This document shows positions 60,490 to 64,000 of a stretch of DNA of 64,000 nt, piece after piece. Both the position numbers and the translations under genes were made by a program. Position 1 is the first letter of the stretch. Every line of letters begins with the position of its first letter. The notes beneath the pieces are model-generated. The model was not told the origin of the DNA and made no database searches. It saw nothing but the letters and a program-made list of their open reading frames with translations. Origin of the DNA: Clavelina lepadiformis (lineage: Eukaryota > Chordata > Ascidiacea > Aplousobranchia > Clavelinidae); the NCBI RefSeq assembly GCF_947623445.1, contig NC_135244.1:16864860-16928859 (forward strand). The letters are read 5' to 3'.

Positions 60490-62355
60490 ATGAAAACAAC
60501 ACCCGTAATTGTGGTTTCAAATCCCAAGGAGAGCACAGAATTCATCTCGCCTAGTGAGGTTAGAAAACTTATTTCGGAATTTATTAGATTATAACCTATA
60601 TATTTATAGCCTATTATAGTTGTGGGCTGTATATGGCATTTAGGAAAGTTTGGAACCTACATGCACGAACTTCACCAACGTACTTTTTATCTTCAAGCCT
60701 AATTGTAATAAACAAAGAAAACTGGTTGTTTAAACGCCAATTTATAATAAATATACAAAGATGAGGCTTCTGTGCACGCCAAAATCTGTGTCTCCAGTTA
60801 TTATGAGCTAAATTCTTTGATGAAGAATTGGCTTTGGTTAGACTTATACCCTGGTTGCATTTAAATATGTTTTTTGACTTATCTTACAGCTACCTGGAAA
60901 TCACCTCAAGCATGCAGTTTGGCATCAACTCCCAAAGAATAAGGTGAAAGGAAATGAATTGAAATGCCCTCGGATACGAAAAGGTTTATGCCATAATTTA
61001 TTTATAAATGCCATTTGTTAGTGAAAAAGTCAAAAGAAGCAGTTTAGTTTCTTGTGTGTTTATGAAAATATATGACTCTCATTTTTTTAAGCTGAGAATG
61101 AAATTTCAAGAAAAAAATAGAAAGGCTTAAATTGTATTTTTTTTATGTATAACAGGGCCGCATGAATCAAGTGGTAGTAGCAGTAGTTCAAGCAGCAGTA
61201 GTGACAGTGATGTTGAAGCTGGCAAACGCATCAAACTCAGACATAATTATAAAAACAAAACAGAAAACTGGAATAAGGCATCGGTAACTCACATCAATTG
61301 AATGCTGAAATGCTAATTACAATTCTACTGAATATCATTTTTTCTGGGAATACAAATTTTAGGAAACAAAAAAATCAAACAAAAACAAAGAAACCGATAG
61401 AGCCTCAAGAAACTCATCTACATTACTAAATAGTTTGAAACAATATCAACAGATAGTGAACTTCTCCTACCAAGATTTGGGCCATGGATATCAAGTGAAG
61501 AATTTCATCCGTGTTTTAAAAATGCTCGAGTCCTGCATACAGCTTCATCTGGTTGATAATTCACTTGAAGACATTCATTCAGTCAAACTTCCTTCCTGTC
61601 ATTCCCTGAATCTGCAAAAGAATCACTTCACATCATTCAAGGTAAGAACTATTGCAGTTTGTCAGATGTATTCTCTCTTGTTTGGTAGTTGTGAAGTATG
61701 ATGTATTTTGAAAAGATTTTTTAGTACTAGACTGCTAGAATTTTAATGACTATTCAAATAGTTAGCAAGTTTTGCAACAAATAAATATTTACTTATCATT
61801 TCATTTTACTGAACCTTAATTTTTATAAATGCCTTTAGAGTCTGCCAAAGTGTGATGGCCTTCTTCATTTGGACCTGAGTGTAAACAATATAGGAGACCT
61901 TGATGGCTGCGAACGTTTCAAGAACCTTCAAACTCTAGATCTCTCCCTGAACCCTATACAATATACCCTGGGCTATAGAAGCAGGTATGTTTTATAATTG
62001 GTTGCAAACTCGACGGAAGTGATGTCATTTACATTTAATTTTTGCAGTTATATATTTATTCATTTTCAATATGTGTAAGTTATATAAGATTGCATAAATA
62101 ACATATATTACACAGTTGATACAAGTCTACCCTACAGTGTCTTTTACATATAATTGTGTGTGACCATTTAGTCCATCTATGCTTAAGTACATAACAATTT
62201 GCAAAACACATTTAACCATACAACCGCAAAAACAGTCGGACTTTGATTTCAGAGTATTTGCGAAGTTTCCAAATTTGAAGTACTTGGATGGGATACCTTT
62301 ATTGAATGATGACCATCCTGAAAATTATCCAGAAAAAGCCTGCCTGATCCTCTAG
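60490..62355 (+). CDS. Leucine-rich-repeat protein with Ser-rich basic N-terminal region, family not recognised
   Basis: Six exons give 272 codons in one frame: 60490-60558, 60890-60983, 61156-61283, 61363-61641, 61839-61984, 62253-62355. The start ATG at 60490 gives MKTTPVIVVSNPKESTEF. Residues about 55-120 are low-complexity: a Ser run (SSSSSSSSSDSD), then Lys/Asn-rich sequence including GKRIKL, possibly a nuclear signal. The C-terminal half carries about four or five SDS22-type LRRs (LHLVDNSLEDI, LNLQKNHFTSF, LHLDLSVNNIGDL, LQTLDLSLNPI) and a cap (FPNLKYLDGIPLL) of the kind that closes LRR domains in intracellular proteins. There is no signal peptide or membrane segment, so it is probably cytosolic or nuclear and binds another protein. 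The exact orthologue is not clear to me. Confidence 0.85.
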
Positions 62356-64000
62356 TTGCAGGAATTGATAATAATTATATCCCACTTTGCACAAAACTTT
62401 TAGTAAATGAAACTGTAGCACTCAGTTTTTTATTTGCACTTTATCCCAGACCAACATTTTATTTCTAAAATCTAATCGATTCTTTCTAGCATTTTACTAT
62501 TTGATTATGCCAATGTGCTAATTTTCATAATCATATCAGTAGTTTTAAATGGAACAGTTAATTAATGTTGCGCTGTGCTCTCTTGCTAGTAATGCAGTCC
62601 ATTCCATTTGCATTCCATTCAGTAAATGTTATGGTTGTTGTTTAGTTGAACTATTTAAGGCTAGAGCTCTTAGAAACTGAAACTCTTTGTCCAAACGACA
62701 TTGCCATGATTTGATGCTGATGTTTTCCTTAATCCACATGAATGTTTGAACAGTCATATATATAGCTTTATCAATCACTGTGTTTTGTTTAGCATATTAA
62801 TTTTTTCATATTTTTAACATGGCGAGAGCACTTTTTGCATTTGAAATACATAGTCTCCAGTATTACACAATAAGCAACTCTAATCCTGAATCGGGCTATA
62901 CCTGTTAAATGTTTTGCTTAAATTATTCACATTTATTGAACTGCACAAGAATAACTAAAAACATGCAACATATAACAGTTTAATGAAGCAAACAAAAAAA
63001 TTATCAAATTGTCACTATTGTACAATGTAGGTAGTACCAGGTAGGTAGCTACAGATCACAGGGTATGCAAGATCTATATGCAAATAATAATGAAGAGTAC
63101 CGTAATTAAAACAAAACATGTCTAAAACAAACACTATCTTTCAAACAACGCCATAAACATTTTATATAGGAAGTATAAATTTCAGATTTAGAAAACTAAA
63201 AATTAACACACTAATGCATTTCACGCTTAACAGATCAGATGATATGCAAAGGAGCCAAAACAGAAGACTTGTTAGCAGCGAACAATATAGGCACACCAGA
63301 ACAAAATGGCAGTAACTGAACGGTACCAGCATGACAGTATACTACAGTTTTCGGAGATAAATTGAAGAAACAATCAAAATGAAGAGACTGCAACAAAAAG
63401 CAACTATCACAAAAAAAATTAATTTTATTATCAAACAAACGATTATAGATGGAAATATTTTACTAATTTAGTATTTCCATACAATTAATGATTATGTTGA
63501 TGCTGATGTTTTCCAAAGTCGGATGCGATACAGAACTGATGTGATACAGTTTTTGACACTTTATGTAACACTGGCCAAAAAAAATAGTGGTACTCAATGA
63601 AATACTGCTACGCTCTTTAAAACACTTGTTTGTTTTAAATAATCTTGCGTGGTGCTAGTTTAGGTTTCAGAAATGGTACATCAAGATAAGAAACCTTTGT
63701 TTTCACTGCACAAATACAGTGTCAAACCAGACTGAGAAAGAGGTTTTTAGCATGCGGATTCTGATCATGGAAATGGTATGATTTAGTAAGCACTGAGCAG
63801 CACCGTTGCTGTCAAATGTAGCACAAATCTGATATTGTATTTTGGTTTTGTCTCGGTCTGTCATACTAACAGCTTGTGTGACTTCAATAACAGCACTTCC
63901 CTCTTTTAACCTTCATTTAAATAACTCATTATTGACCTTTAATGAAACAATTAACATCAACAACAACAAAGTTATTGCTGCGTTAATGCAGAGTCACTAT
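62356..64000. other. 3' region, no further gene seen
   Basis: 1.6 kb after the LRR gene stop. It will include its 3' UTR. The rest is AT-rich with short unsupported frames, such as a minus-strand one at 63235-63438. It could contain untranslated sequence of a gene beyond the window. Confidence 0.4.

Overview
The window is AT-rich animal nuclear DNA. All supported genes are spliced, with short exons (about 60-560 bp), introns from about 70 bp to a few kb, GT-AG junctions and consistent phases. The gene set (one long-form ADGRA adhesion GPCR, MARCHF5, a seven-exon ELOVL, an esterase cluster, a secreted collagen/fibrinogen-like protein) and the compact layout suggest an invertebrate chordate, most likely an ascidian tunicate of the Ciona type. 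That assignment is inference from gene content and style. No gene here proves the species.

Region by region. 1-12.2 kb: three type-B carboxylesterase/cholinesterase-family genes. One is on + and lacks its 5' part because the window starts inside it. Two are on - as ten-exon tandem duplicates (1913-6269 and 8531-12231) that keep the catalytic triad and carry Thr-rich stalks with GPI-type tails. The + gene ends in a HEDL tail instead. 14-16.3 kb (-): a fatty-acid elongase (ELOVL). 17.7-19.4 kb (-): a secreted protein with signal peptide, six collagen triplets, a short coiled coil and a CNTNAP-type fibrinogen-like domain, the layout of a collectin or ficolin. 20.2-26.1 kb (-): a single-Ig cell-surface protein with a Ser/Thr-rich stalk and a hydrophobic C-terminus. 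26-36 kb: no confident gene; two transposon remnants, two perfect palindromes and a weak ankyrin-like fragment. 36.8-50.0 kb (+): an ADGRA2/3 (GPR124/GPR125) orthologue, resolved over 29 exons in one open frame (1541 codons) apart from its first exon. 53.0-55.4 kb (-): MARCHF5, a mitochondrial RING-CH ubiquitin ligase. 57.2-58.9 kb: three adjacent hAT-type elements. 60.5-62.4 kb (+): a six-exon LRR protein that I do not recognise.

The genes do not form one pathway. The left half is rich in secreted or surface-anchored proteins on the minus strand (two esterases, the collagen/fibrinogen-like protein, the Ig protein). The right half holds conserved single-copy cellular genes. Non-autonomous DNA transposons with clear 8-bp target duplications punctuate introns and intergenic DNA. 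One of them sits in an intron of only one of the two esterase duplicates, so the other copy shows the empty site.

I found nothing I would call a wholly new system. The best leads are the collectin-like protein next to the Ig surface protein, the gap-free duplicated tract in the esterases, and the unassigned LRR gene.
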